A stretch of 64,000 bases of DNA from Allorhodopirellula heiligendammensis (GCF_007860105.1 NZ_SJPU01000001.1:2501700-2565699); one strand, 5' to 3'. Counted from the stretch's first letter, positions 15,402-24,306 are shown. A program made the numbers and translations. Notes: generated from the letters alone by a model not told the origin.

Positions 15402-17417
15402 CTACGCTTCGCCAGTAACCTTCACGGCAGCGCGGTAATCTTGCGAGTTCACACCAAAGTCGATGTACGAGCGGAAACCCATGCCCAGCATGTTCGGTGG
15501 CATTTCGACTCGTTCGATCACCGGCGTACGACGACCATTGAGGAACACAATCTCGAACGCCGGCAGGATGTTGGGATTGGCGAACAGATACCAAGCCTTG
15601 CCACTCGCGCCGGTGTAGTACGAATCCGATAAATGCGGTGTGCTGATGACGCGGTACTTGTTGCGGTGGGGGTTGTCGACCGGGATTTTGGTCGGCGAAC
15701 CTTGAGCGTCGATCATCAACTGTGCCGAACCCATCAGCAGTTCCGCTTCGGTTTCCAGCTCGACCGGAACAACCAAGTACTCGGGCCGAATGTTGATCGG
15801 CTTTTGATCCTTCGGCTTGTTGCCAGGACCAGCCTTCTGCTTGCGGAAAGTCGTCTTGGCAACCGTCAAACTGTCGGGACCGAACTTCGTGTCGGTTCCG
15901 GACAACAAGTTGCCATTGCCGCCGGTGAAGAACCCAGCGTTCTTGAGCAACAGCGTGAAGAACAGATCGTCGATCGACTCGGCACCCGATCGTCCCATTT
16001 GACGTGGGATGTCCATGAATGCCGACAAGTCATCGTTGATGATGTCCTGTCGAGTCAGCATCAAGATCTGACCGTAAGTGTCAGCCTTGTTGCTGTACTT
16101 CTGCTCGGACAACTTTCCGTGCTTCAACTCGCCGTCGGGTGCAACTTGCTCGAACCCGCCAGTACCCAGCAAACGGTAACGCGAGACTTCCTTGAAGTCC
16201 GACACGGTTCCCACGCTACAGAGATCAAAGGCGGCGATCGGCGTGTTGGTGTAGGCCGCCAACAGCGTCTTGTTCATCACGTTTTCGAGGATGCTCGGCA
16301 GGCTCATGGTCGAGAAGCCGGCACGGATCGTCGCAGTACCGTCACCGAAAACACGTGGAACGTCGATGCCTTCCATGCGAGCGCATTCTGCGACCAGTTC
16401 TTTCAAACCGATGTGTCGCATCGGATCAGCCTGGTTCAAAGTGCGTTCACCGTAGCTGGCCAGCAGCGTCTTTTCGTCGATACCGACGGACAAACAAGCC
16501 GCGGCTTCCAAGATTTCGCGGGTGAATCCAGGTTTCGACGTGCCGGATTCAGGAGCCTTCGGTCGTTCGCTTCGTAGCACAGTCAACTCCGTCTTCGTGA
16601 CGCTCCATCCTTGTTCGATTGCATCGGCTTCGATCGACGCATGTTTGTTGTCACACACCATGCGAATGCCGGCGATGCGACGAGATTCACGAGCAGCTTC
16701 AGCTCGCATTTCAGCGACAGGAGAATTCGCAGGTTTGGATTGCGTCTTTGGCTTCGTGCTCATATTCAAACTTGCGTTGACGGGTTCAAGGTCGTCTGTG
16801 TCTTCATCCGTGTCGCTGGGATCATCGCCCTCGGCGTAGTTGCCGGCAGCGACGCGAGCCTCGGTATCGTCGTCGGCACCCAAAGCGACGAACGAAACCT
16901 CGCCCAGCGTTGACTTGCGAGCGACATAGACTGGCCCTTTGAATTCGCGACTGTTTACGTTCGCCGTTTTGCCTTCAGGAATGAAAACAACCTTGTCGGC
17001 ACTCGCACCCAGCGAGGCTTGCCACGGGAAACCGTTCTCGCTGGTCGCGATCACTTCTTGAGCTGTAGCACCCACGCCCGAGATCACGCCGGCGACTTCG
17101 AGCGATTTGTCGGTGATCGCAATGTCGTCGGTGTGTCCAACAATGCTGCCGCGATCGTGGTCTTTCAAAATTGGACGCGACTTGCGTGTCACTCGCATGC
17201 CGGCCAAGTCGACAACGACTGGATAAGGCCAACCGCCGAGCCGCATCACACCGCCGGTGTATGCGGTCATCGAGAACTTACGCAGCGAAGGCTTGCCTTC
17301 TTCTGGCGTTTCGGCCGCGGCGAGCGTGATCGTCGCCGCATCGTCACAAACGATTCGTAGCGAACTTGGGACGGATTCGGCGTCGGCTTCAAGCGGCGCG
17401 TGCTGTGTCTTCGGCAT
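15402..17417 (-). CDS. Prohead protease-major capsid fusion protein
   Basis: About 671 residues from ATG 17417. The N-terminal domain (FSMTAYTGGVMRLGGWPYPVVVDL, ILKDHDRGSIVGHTDD, ASLGASADKVVFIPEG, STLGEVSFVALGADDDT) is a phage prohead protease/U35-type domain. A linker rich in Asp and Pro follows. Then a capsid domain: FSTMSLPSILENVMNKTLLAAY, SRYRLLGTGGFEQVAPDGELKHG, YGQILMLTRQDIINDDLSAF, similar to Mu gpT-like capsids. The protease would cut itself and the scaffold during maturation. The start overlaps the portal stop by 29 bases. Confidence 0.85.
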   Translation of the reverse strand: MPKTQHAPLEADAESVPSSLRIVCDDAATITLAAAETPEEGKPSLRKFSMTAYTGGVMRLGGWPYPVVVDLAGMRVTRKSRPILKDHDRGSIVGHTDDIAITDKSLEVAGVISGVGATAQEVIATSENGFPWQASLGASADKVVFIPEGKTANVNSREFKGPVYVARKSTLGEVSFVALGADDDTEARVAAGNYAEGDDPSDTDEDTDDLEPVNASLNMSTKPKTQSKPANSPVAEMRAEAARESRRIAGIRMVCDNKHASIEADAIEQGWSVTKTELTVLRSERPKAPESGTSKPGFTREILEAAACLSVGIDEKTLLASYGERTLNQADPMRHIGLKELVAECARMEGIDVPRVFGDGTATIRAGFSTMSLPSILENVMNKTLLAAYTNTPIAAFDLCSVGTVSDFKEVSRYRLLGTGGFEQVAPDGELKHGKLSEQKYSNKADTYGQILMLTRQDIINDDLSAFMDIPRQMGRSGAESIDDLFFTLLLKNAGFFTGGNGNLLSGTDTKFGPDSLTVAKTTFRKQKAGPGNKPKDQKPINIRPEYLVVPVELETEAELLMGSAQLMIDAQGSPTKIPVDNPHRNKYRVISTPHLSDSYYTGASGKAWYLFANPNILPAFEIVFLNGRRTPVIERVEMPPNMLGMGFRSYIDFGVNSQDYRAAVKVTGEA

Positions 17418-18882
17418 TGTCTTCCGTGACCTTGGTTGAGGGTTGAGGTTGAGTTTCATCGCTGGCCGACAGACCAAGCTCACGCATCAGCGACACTTCT
17501 TTGGCACGCTGTTTGAGTTCCGTCTCCCAATCACGCCCCTGCCGCGCAAATTCGATGGCCAGAGTAGTCGTATGATTCGAGAGCCGGATCTTTTGGGCAT
17601 TGGCTTCTTTGGCGGGATCGACATGCTCGTGACCATCCCAGAACCATTGGTGCTCGAACGTTGAGTCGAGTGTGCGAAGCGAATTGGGCAGATAGCCCTC
17701 GATGAGAATGGCCTCGCGAAGCCAAGCATTCAAAACGCGATCCAGAACGACGCGAGCAAGTTGGGTTTGCTCAACACGGATCGACTTGAAGTAGGTTTGG
17801 TGATCGAGTCGCCCACTGGCGTAGTTGTAACCCGACGAATTCCCCGCGGCGACGTTGAAAGGCATGTTCAAACAACGAGCGATCTCGTTGAGAATCTCCT
17901 TCTTAAACTCGGCGTAAGTGGTCGAAGGTTGCTCCGACTTCATTTGAGCCATCTTCCAGCCGCCGGGCATCGTGAGCAGCATTCGCTTTTCAAGCTCGAT
18001 CGGCTCGAACGGTTCAGCGGAATCTGCTTCACCATTTGCCGGAGCGTCGGTGTACAGGATGCCGGCGAACTCGGCGGCAGTTTCAGCAGCGGCAAGTACG
18101 GCAAGCGTGAACCGGCGTAGTTGTGCGAAGAGAGGCAACGCCGGCGTGATGTCGGGGATACCGCGAATCTGACCCGGTCGATCGCAACGGAAGTAGTGCA
18201 ACACAGCGGCGGCCGGCACCGTATCGAATTCTTCGTCAATCGTGAACGTAACATCGCCAGGATGTTCCCGAAGCACGTCGTAGCTGAGAGGGTTTCCGTC
18301 GGCATCAAACTTAATGCCGTCGATGTATCGTGCGCGGTCAGCGACCAAGGTCGGCGAGGCAACTTGGTCGGCTTCGATCAACCGCACGTCGAGCTTCACG
18401 GTTGATGCAACTCGTTCGTTGCTGGTCAGTAAACCAAACGATTCACCGTCTGAAACGCGAGCCAGCCGCATAGTCCGCAGCTTTTCCGCCAGGCCGACCG
18501 CTTCCGCCCAAGCAAAGAATTCCGCTTCAACGAAACGATTCGCGGCATCATCCGGCGTCAGCATTTGCAAACGTGGCCCAGTGCCCACGACATCATTCGC
18601 CAGCGTTAACGTGATCCCGCGAGCGTAGCTGTTATTGGCGACCTCGTAACGCGACCGATTGCGAAGTGTTCGACGCACATCGGGGCTATTCGCTGTAGCG
18701 GACGACAAACCATCGGCTCGAGACCAATGTTTCATGTTGTCGAGCGTCGTATTCGCAGCGTCGTACTTCGCACGAAGCCGCGAAAAGAAGGGCTGCCGGG
18801 GTGAGCGTCCCAGCGCGGATGAAGAGCGGGAAGCTCCGCTGCGCCATGCTTGCTCGATAATCCCTGACAAACGCTGCAACAT
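17389..18882 (-). CDS. Lambda-family phage portal protein
   Basis: 497 residues: ASRSSSALGRSPRQPFFSRL, AKYDAANTTLDNMKHW, RNRSRYEVANNSYARGITLTLANDVVGTGPRL, FAWAEAVGLAEKLRTMRLARVSDGESFGLL, GQIRGIPDITPALPLFAQLRRF, MPFNVAAGNSSGYNYASGRLDHQ. These are hallmarks of the lambda-type portal (dodecameric channel for DNA packaging). Length and order (after the small gpW-like gene, before protease-capsid) are normal, and the gene appears intact. Confidence 0.9.
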   Translation of the reverse strand: MLQRLSGIIEQAWRSGASRSSSALGRSPRQPFFSRLRAKYDAANTTLDNMKHWSRADGLSSATANSPDVRRTLRNRSRYEVANNSYARGITLTLANDVVGTGPRLQMLTPDDAANRFVEAEFFAWAEAVGLAEKLRTMRLARVSDGESFGLLTSNERVASTVKLDVRLIEADQVASPTLVADRARYIDGIKFDADGNPLSYDVLREHPGDVTFTIDEEFDTVPAAAVLHYFRCDRPGQIRGIPDITPALPLFAQLRRFTLAVLAAAETAAEFAGILYTDAPANGEADSAEPFEPIELEKRMLLTMPGGWKMAQMKSEQPSTTYAEFKKEILNEIARCLNMPFNVAAGNSSGYNYASGRLDHQTYFKSIRVEQTQLARVVLDRVLNAWLREAILIEGYLPNSLRTLDSTFEHQWFWDGHEHVDPAKEANAQKIRLSNHTTTLAIEFARQGRDWETELKQRAKEVSLMRELGLSASDETQPQPSTKVTEDNAEDTARAA

Positions 18883-18944
18883 CCGTGTTTTGATCCTATT
18901 GCCGTCCCCGGCAGCCCTGTGCTCATCGCAAACCGAAAGAAAGA

Positions 18945-19142
18945 TCAGCCAGCCGACGGCGGCACGATCTTGTTAAAACGCAATCCACGATTCGGCTTAC
19001 GAACCGCGTCCTTGCCAGCGAGGTGTTTGTCCGCAGCAATCTGCTCAGTCAGCTTGTGCTGCTCAACGGACCCCGCATCGCCCGAAGCCTTCGCAGGCCC
19101 CGTAGCGTTCTCGCGGATTTCGTCATCGAGATCATCAGCCAT
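18945..19142 (-). CDS. Small conserved phage protein upstream of portal (gpW-position)
   Basis: 65 residues: DDLDDEIRENATGPAKASGDAGSVEQHKLTEQIAADKHLAGKDAV and a basic tail RGLRFNKIVPPSAG. The 'GPA..SGDAGSV.QH.L..QI.AD.YL' pattern recurs in small phage proteins between terminase and portal, so I take it as real. A head-completion or gpW-like role is inferred from position. The portal gene begins 62 bases downstream. Confidence 0.7.
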   Translation of the reverse strand: MADDLDDEIRENATGPAKASGDAGSVEQHKLTEQIAADKHLAGKDAVRKPNRGLRFNKIVPPSAG

Positions 19143-19274
19143 CGCCGGAACTCACTCGCACGCAAACAAACGTCCCTCTCAGGGTTACTTAGGCGAAGCG
19201 AGCGATAGGTGAACCAGAAAATTAAAGCCACAGGATGATCGTGGCCTATCTGGGATCGAAATGGTAGCACGTCG

Positions 19275-20210
19275 CTAAACCTTGTACTTGTTCCAGTACA
19301 GCGAGTTAAAGCATGTGCGAACCTTCTTGTGCAGATCCAATTCCGTGATACCCACGTTGATTTCGTGTCGAGTAGCGTCCTTGACTCGGTAGCGGTTGGT
19401 TAGGAACTTAAGTATCGCGGATTCGTAGGAAGTGTGGCTTGAAAGACGTGATGGATGATCATCAGCACAAAGTGAGTGATGAATCGCCATGAATATCATA
19501 CCTTCTGGGCCAAAAGAACTGACGATAAACGTGTCAATGCACTTCGCGATCTTGTAGTACACGGCAGCTGCCAGAATCGCATGTTTGGGCTGCAGGGCGA
19601 TGATTTCGTCGGCCCTAAAGACGGGCCAATCTGGAAGCAACGTGTTGGACTGGGAGAATGGCCAATTGTTATTGCATTTCGCCATTTCCTCGCTGTCCGC
19701 AAGTTCAACCAGTCGTTTGTTGGCGTAGCTTTCGCGGTGCACGATGCAATTTCGACATTCTTGGAAGAACTCAAAAAGCGATTCGTATTCTGCAAATAGA
19801 TCGAAACTGCAACCAATTGTCTTGCAGAATTGTGAAAGTGAAAGGTTCCTGTTTTCATCGTTTGTTTTCCCTTCCAATGATCCGATTCCGCGGTGATGCC
19901 GCCAGCGATCCACTTCACCTCGAGTCAGAGTTAAGTAGTTTTCAAAGGAGCCATATGCTTGGACAATCGACATTCGAGCAAGAGAAAACTCTGCTTCAGA
20001 AAACGTCGCAGGTATATCGTCTGACCATACAAATCCCCATGGCTCCACAGGGCGTTTCAGCATTCCCTTCGTCGGGTGCTCTTTTTCGTTGGAAACGACC
20101 GGTTCGGCTATTTTGAATGATAGAGCCGAGAGTTTCACTACGTCGTTGAGTGCCTCGTGGGTTCTATAGAATCGAGAAAACGGTTCCGTGCACGCTTTCA
20201 ACATATCCAT
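19275..20210 (-). CDS. Putative HEPN-domain protein inserted in the packaging operon
   Basis: 311 residues, helical and soluble. A conserved-looking stretch YESLFEFFQECRNCIVHRES contains R153-N-C-I-V-H158, the RX4-6H motif of HEPN ribonucleases, in the right context (helix with a preceding aromatic/acidic run). HEPN proteins include RNases of toxin and anti-phage systems. The gene separates terminase from portal, where no such gene is needed, and its codon use and lower GC differ from its neighbours, so it looks acquired. There is no obvious MNT antitoxin beside it. A structural HEPN-like protein without RNase activity is the alternative. Confidence 0.5.
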   Translation of the reverse strand: MDMLKACTEPFSRFYRTHEALNDVVKLSALSFKIAEPVVSNEKEHPTKGMLKRPVEPWGFVWSDDIPATFSEAEFSLARMSIVQAYGSFENYLTLTRGEVDRWRHHRGIGSLEGKTNDENRNLSLSQFCKTIGCSFDLFAEYESLFEFFQECRNCIVHRESYANKRLVELADSEEMAKCNNNWPFSQSNTLLPDWPVFRADEIIALQPKHAILAAAVYYKIAKCIDTFIVSSFGPEGMIFMAIHHSLCADDHPSRLSSHTSYESAILKFLTNRYRVKDATRHEINVGITELDLHKKVRTCFNSLYWNKYKV

Positions 20211-20398
20211 CTTATCATCACTTAGATTCGCACTTTTTCAGGTTTAGTATTGAATTCTACCGGAGAGGCCGATCGCAACAAGCTAGCTGAATACAGCGGC
20301 CGAAACCGAACCGAAGCACTCTCGTATGACTTCGCCAAATCAAGCCGAGGCGTTACGGGACCGCTCTCCAAACAATTTCGCGTGGACGAACTATTGGC

Positions 20399-22657
20399 CT
20401 ATCTTCTCTTTCGTTGTTGGAGCTCTTTGAAACTGACGCGTTCTCGCAGGATTGCGGCTTGGTTATCGGTGCCGAACAACAGCGATCCTTGCATCGACGC
20501 GGCGACGGCAGTGCCTACTAGGCAGTCGAGCCAGTGGTTGTCGGGTTGCTCGGGGCGGGCTTTCCATTCGTCGACGGTTCGGCCGCGGCCTTCGGTTTTG
20601 ATGAAGTACTCGGCGGTGATTTGCTCGGCGAACATTCGGTGTTGCTCGGCGCGATCGCCGAAGACGGACAGGCAGCCTCGGTCGCCCATGGCGACGGCGA
20701 GTCGGGCGTGTGTGAAGGACTTCCACCAGTTTGTGTCGTAGATGACGTGGCGGATCGCTCGCTTTCCGTGGACCGAGGGGACTCGCCAGTTGAGGCCGAT
20801 GCGATCGCCGGGTCGGCGTTTGTATTCGCTGAAGGGACTGGACGACGCGCCGACAAAGCGACCGTGGGACGGAAGTAGGATCGAGGCGTGAGGGCTTTGT
20901 CGGCAGAATTGGTAGACGACGTTGGTGGAGTGGCCCCAGTTGGCGTCGATGAGGCAGCGTTCTATCTTCATTGCCGCGCCGTCGTCACGCTGCCATTCTC
21001 GGCCGAGTAGATCGGCGGTCAGAGCTTCCATCCCGGCGTAAAGCGAGCCTTCGAGGCCGGTGCCTTCGGTCGCGAGGGTGTGACGCGCGTCGCGGAGCGT
21101 GAAGTACGGGCGCTTTTGGTCGGGGAATGAACCGTAGTCGACGATGTAGCCGGTGAAGTCGTCGTCCCACGCGGCGACGACATAGAAAAGCAGTTTTCCT
21201 TGGACGTCGATGAACGCGGTGAGGTGATTGGCGGCGATGGGGACGCAGCACCGCTCCATTCCGTTGGACTTTTCCGCGACTTGCTCGGCGGTGAGTTGGT
21301 CGGCGTCGACGGTTTCGGCTGGCAACGGTTCGTTTTGGTACTCGGCGAAGAACGCGGCTTCGTCTTGAAGCTTCAAATTCATCGCGTGTTGGATCGCGGA
21401 TAGCTCGTCGTGGTTGAAACGCTCTTTCCACGCGACGTCGGCACCTTCGTCCATCGCTGCCTTGTTCTTGCGATAGAACTCGGTGCCGGCCGCTCCGCCA
21501 TCGCCGGCACGCAAACCTTCGCTGCGAATCTCGGCATAGCGTTCCCACAAGGTTTCGTTGGTGGGGAACGAGTTGACCATTCGCGTTCGCGAGCCATTCC
21601 ACTCAGGGTGCTTGTCGCGGTCGAGAATGTTGTCGGCCATGTCGCCGGGGCGAATGACCGTGCAGGGCATAATGCCGGAGATCTTATTTCCTGGGCCGGC
21701 GAGCCCGAGCACCGCGCCGGCGAGGATTGCTTCGCGGTTGGCACACTGCGATAGCGAGCGAGCGGACTCGTCGGTTTGCGGATCGTCGAGAACAACTAGG
21801 GACGGCCGAACGGTCTTGCCGTCGGGGCGTTTGAACTTCATGCCGCGGATTCGGCCAGTGAGGCCAGCGACTTTGATGATCGCGCCGCTGGCTTTGCTGC
21901 CTTCGATACTGGGCAGGACTACTTCTTTCGCGGTCCAACCAATTTGCGTGCGTTTTCCTTGGTGCAGTTGTCCGTTGGCTCGGTTGGCGATTCCGTCGAG
22001 GGCTTGGATGGGAAAGCAGACCTCGGGGTAGTCGGCCAAGAGTAGATCGTTGCCGTCTAGTTCGGTCTTAATGGATTCGAGCATGTCGCAGGCGTGACCT
22101 TCGTCGCTGCCGATCAAGCATACGAAGTCGCGATAGCCGTTGAGGACCGCCCAAATGCATGCGACTTCGGCCAGCGAACTCTTGCCGCTGCCTCGGGCCA
22201 TTGCGAGCGAGAACAAACCGCCTCGAACGACGGCTTCTTCGATCTTGTTGATGACCGCGATGTGATCCGGCGACCACGAGAGATGGAACGTCAGCGAGAA
22301 GTAGGCTTCGCAGAAGTATCGGAAACTGTCGGCGGCTTTTGCTTTCCGATCGGGGTCGGAGATCGGTGGAAGCTCGCCGATGTCGCGGCCGGCGAGTGAC
22401 TTCGCTGCGTTTCGTTCGCGCGAGTAGTCCTTGTGCTTTTCGTAGGCATCGGTGTCGTCGGCTTTCGGTCGGTGGCGGTCTTCGATCAGCAGGCCGGCGA
22501 ACTTCAAAAGGTGAACGCTTTTGCCGTCACCGATGCGATGACCTGCTCGCGTTCGATAGCGGTGGAGTTGTCGTTCGTTGATGACTTCGCCGAGCGGCGT
22601 GCTGTTGAGTAGCCGGCAACACTCGCTCGGTCGTAGTTTCGCTGGGTCAAGTTGCAC
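20399..22657 (-). CDS. Terminase large subunit
   Basis: About 752 residues from GTG at 22657 (VQLDPAKLRPSECCRLL), which overlaps the upstream gene; the longer frame to 22738 reads through that gene. The ATPase domain has Walker A ARGSGKSS at residues 154-161 and Walker B SLVVLDDPQTD, and a C-terminal nuclease-type region with Asp residues (TAFIDVQGKLLFYVVAAWDDD, YIVDYGSF, CLIDANWGHS). The layout resembles the phage terminase gpA/large-subunit group. It drives DNA packaging and headful or site-specific cutting. It looks intact. Confidence 0.9.
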   Translation of the reverse strand: MQLDPAKLRPSECCRLLNSTPLGEVINERQLHRYRTRAGHRIGDGKSVHLLKFAGLLIEDRHRPKADDTDAYEKHKDYSRERNAAKSLAGRDIGELPPISDPDRKAKAADSFRYFCEAYFSLTFHLSWSPDHIAVINKIEEAVVRGGLFSLAMARGSGKSSLAEVACIWAVLNGYRDFVCLIGSDEGHACDMLESIKTELDGNDLLLADYPEVCFPIQALDGIANRANGQLHQGKRTQIGWTAKEVVLPSIEGSKASGAIIKVAGLTGRIRGMKFKRPDGKTVRPSLVVLDDPQTDESARSLSQCANREAILAGAVLGLAGPGNKISGIMPCTVIRPGDMADNILDRDKHPEWNGSRTRMVNSFPTNETLWERYAEIRSEGLRAGDGGAAGTEFYRKNKAAMDEGADVAWKERFNHDELSAIQHAMNLKLQDEAAFFAEYQNEPLPAETVDADQLTAEQVAEKSNGMERCCVPIAANHLTAFIDVQGKLLFYVVAAWDDDFTGYIVDYGSFPDQKRPYFTLRDARHTLATEGTGLEGSLYAGMEALTADLLGREWQRDDGAAMKIERCLIDANWGHSTNVVYQFCRQSPHASILLPSHGRFVGASSSPFSEYKRRPGDRIGLNWRVPSVHGKRAIRHVIYDTNWWKSFTHARLAVAMGDRGCLSVFGDRAEQHRMFAEQITAEYFIKTEGRGRTVDEWKARPEQPDNHWLDCLVGTAVAASMQGSLLFGTDNQAAILRERVSFKELQQRKRR

Positions 22658-22853
22658 GTCGGGTCTCCTGGAGTAGCCACGCGACGTAGGCGACCACGTT
22701 GAGCGTTCCGTCGGCGTTGGTCGGTGCGCCAGCGGCAACGTCGGCCTCGATTTGCTCGGGCGTGATTCGCGTTTGGTAGGCGTTACTGATCGCGGTCGCG
22801 GCGTCTTTGATCGGCAGCGAGTTAATCGTCACTGCTTTGCGTTTGTCTTCCAT
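22647..22853 (-). CDS. Small phage protein upstream of terminase
   Basis: 68 residues: VTINSLPIKDAATAISNAYQTRITPEQIEADVAAGAPTN, ADGTLNVVAYVAWLLQE. Its end overlaps the terminase GTG start (11 bases), implying coupling. The pattern 'AYxTxIxxExxEADxxAGAPxNxDGTxNxxxYxAWL' resembles small phage proteins located at the small-terminase position, so a DNA-recognition role is possible but not shown. It is the first gene of the late minus-strand operon. Confidence 0.65.
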   Translation of the reverse strand: MEDKRKAVTINSLPIKDAATAISNAYQTRITPEQIEADVAAGAPTNADGTLNVVAYVAWLLQETRRAT

Positions 22854-23020
22854 GACTGCTCTTGATTGGAGGGCTTCGCGACACGCCGCACACGTTGGCG
22901 ACTGTCGCGAATGTTTGCATGTTTGGCGTGGTTAGCCGCATGTTTTTGGACGCCACGTTGGCCCAAAACTGGCCGCGTGTTGGCGTCCAAGAAAACATGC
23001 GAAATCATTCAAAACGTTGG
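22854..23020. promoter_or_regulatory. Divergent control region with nested inverted repeats
   Basis: This region between the late operon (leftward) and the early array (rightward) has a perfect 9-bp inverted repeat TTCGCGACA (22875-22883) / TGTCGCGAA (22903-22911), an AAACATGCAAA box in reverse orientation at 22914-22924, and a larger imperfect inverted repeat with ~18-20-bp arms at 22938-22955 and 22981-23000 (arms begin GCATGTTTT and end with TTGGACGCCA). The dyads have the spacing of an operator region for a phage regulator; an origin of replication is another possibility. Confidence 0.6.
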
Positions 23021-23063
23021 GCAGACTTCGCTTGATGTGTTCCGAAACCCATGGCTCATGTGT
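22938..23063 (+). promoter_or_regulatory. Leader module copy 1 (upstream of the amidoligase gene)
   Basis: It consists of the inverted repeat at 22938-23000, an ATGCGAA box at 22997, and the conserved block GCAGACTTCGCTTGATGTGT (23021-23040) to CCCATGGCTCATGTGT (ends 23063). CTTG lies 34 bp after the ATGC of the box. The ATG of the first gene is 65 bp beyond the end of the block, preceded by CGGAGACCCAACC. Confidence 0.75.
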
Positions 23064-23127
23064 CACACGCGGCCGGCAAAACGCCACGCGAAACACAACT
23101 ACCTAGCCACCCTTCGGAGACCCAACC

Positions 23128-23985
23128 ATGCACGCCAACGACATCGCCTTCGGTATCGAAATCGAAACCCACCTGCCCGGAAACGACACCACGCCGATCG
23201 GCGGATACCACAACGGCTTGCCAGTAGCTTGGCTGCCCGAAGGCTGGAAAGCAGAACGCGATAGCAGCATCCGCACACCGATCGGACGCAAGAATGCCGA
23301 GTTCGTATCGCCTATCCTTCGCGGCTACGACGGACTTCAAACCGTAGAGCGAGCGGTCGACGCGATCAAAGCACGCGGGGCTCGCGTTAACGAAAGCCGC
23401 GGCCTTCACATTACGATTACCTGGAACGGCGACGCGGCCGCCTTGGCTCGGCTGATAAGCCTGATCGGAAACCACGAGCGAGCCATCTACGCTTCGACGG
23501 GAACCAAGCGACGCGAACGCAACACTTGGGCGAAGCAAATCAAGAGCTACGGCAACAAAGACGCAGCCAAGCGAAACTGCGAAGCCGACCGCTACCACCT
23601 TTTGAACTTGACACACCTTGCTCGCGGCCGAAACCGGATCGAGATTCGAGCCTTCGCCGGCACGCTCAACAAAACCAAACTGCTCGGCTACATCCAAATG
23701 GTACTGGGCTTGGCCGAGCTGGCCTTGACCACGCGACGCTGCAGCGGATGGGACTACACCAAGCGGCCTGGCACCAAGAGCTGCTGGGACCGCAACGGCG
23801 CGGGCGAAGGCGAAACGGAACTGAACCGCTTGTACTATCGCCTTGGCTGGACCATCGGCTGGCGTAAAGGAGCCCTTCGCACCAAACGATACGGCGAGCT
23901 TTCGGCCGGCGAACAAACCTGCGATTGGAAACCGGTCAAGAAGAAGCTTTTGCAAATGGCTCGCAAGTACGACCAAGCGGTTTAA
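23128..23985 (+). CDS. Amidoligase-type protein (COOH-NH2 ligase family)
   Basis: 285 residues. FGIEIETHLPG at the N-terminus, LPEGWKAERDSSIRTPIG, AEFVSPILRGYDG, GARVNESRGLHITITW, then DRYHLLNLTHLARGRNRIEIRAFAGTLN. These fit the putative amidoligase enzyme family (GIEIE, E-D-S-S, EfvSPil, GLHiHi, EfRxFxGT), an ATP-dependent group thought to form amide bonds between amino acids or peptides and proteins. The substrate is unknown. It is the first gene behind leader copy 1 and stands alone before a terminator. RBS CGGAGA. Confidence 0.75.
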   Translation: MHANDIAFGIEIETHLPGNDTTPIGGYHNGLPVAWLPEGWKAERDSSIRTPIGRKNAEFVSPILRGYDGLQTVERAVDAIKARGARVNESRGLHITITWNGDAAALARLISLIGNHERAIYASTGTKRRERNTWAKQIKSYGNKDAAKRNCEADRYHLLNLTHLARGRNRIEIRAFAGTLNKTKLLGYIQMVLGLAELALTTRRCSGWDYTKRPGTKSCWDRNGAGEGETELNRLYYRLGWTIGWRKGALRTKRYGELSAGEQTCDWKPVKKKLLQMARKYDQAV

Positions 23986-24012
23986 ACGGCCGGCCAACAT
24001 CTTTCCTTCAAC

Positions 24013-24041
24013 GCCGCGACCCTCACCGCGGCTTTTCTTTT
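24013..24041 (+). terminator. Rho-independent terminator after the amidoligase gene
   Basis: Stem GCCGCG (24013-24018) / CGCGGC (24027-24032), 8-base loop, followed by TTTTCTTTT. It is 28 bases after the gene's stop codon and ends unit 1. Confidence 0.75.
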
Positions 24042-24148
24042 GCGCGTTGGTTTCCTTCCGAACCGTTTGCTTCAAAACGTTGGCGTTTTCTGGCGCACGT
24101 GTCGCGTCGTTCGCATAAGTAACCCTAAGGGGCCGAGTGTTTCGCGGA

Positions 24149-24261
24149 CGCCGACACGAGGCCTTTGTGGGGCACGTCGGCGAGATCGAGAAACATGCAA
24201 AAAGACTGCAAATTGCAGGGCGAATGCGCTTGCTGTGTCTCGAATACCATGGCTCATGTGT
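24149..24261 (+). promoter_or_regulatory. Leader module copy 2
   Basis: Inverted repeat CGCCGAC (24149-24155) / GTCGGCG (24176-24182) enclosing ACGAGGCC, then ATGCAAA (24195), then CTTGCTGTGT (from 24229) to ACCATGGCTCATGTGT (ends 24261). The ATGC box to CTTG distance is 34 bp, as in copy 1. The first gene starts 45 bp after the block. Confidence 0.75.
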
Positions 24262-24306
24262 GTCATCGCAAGACGAATTTCCCTTCCTACCTACGGAGAC
24301 CCAACG

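Noticed and set aside
15633-16577. Long plus-strand frame opposite the capsid gene
   Set aside because: A shadow of the capsid gene with no RBS and no protein-like pattern.
23020-23063. Leader block read as a sigma-70 promoter with -35 TTGATG and -10 at CTCATG
   Set aside because: The -10 position does not resemble TATAAT in any copy (CTCATG or TCATGT), so only an unknown or phage-specific promoter type is suggested.
23051-23110. Leader peptide starting MAHV in the conserved CCATGGCTCATGTG block of each module
   Set aside because: The four downstream frames diverge at once and copy 3 stops after five codons, so the conservation is at DNA level; no RBS precedes it.
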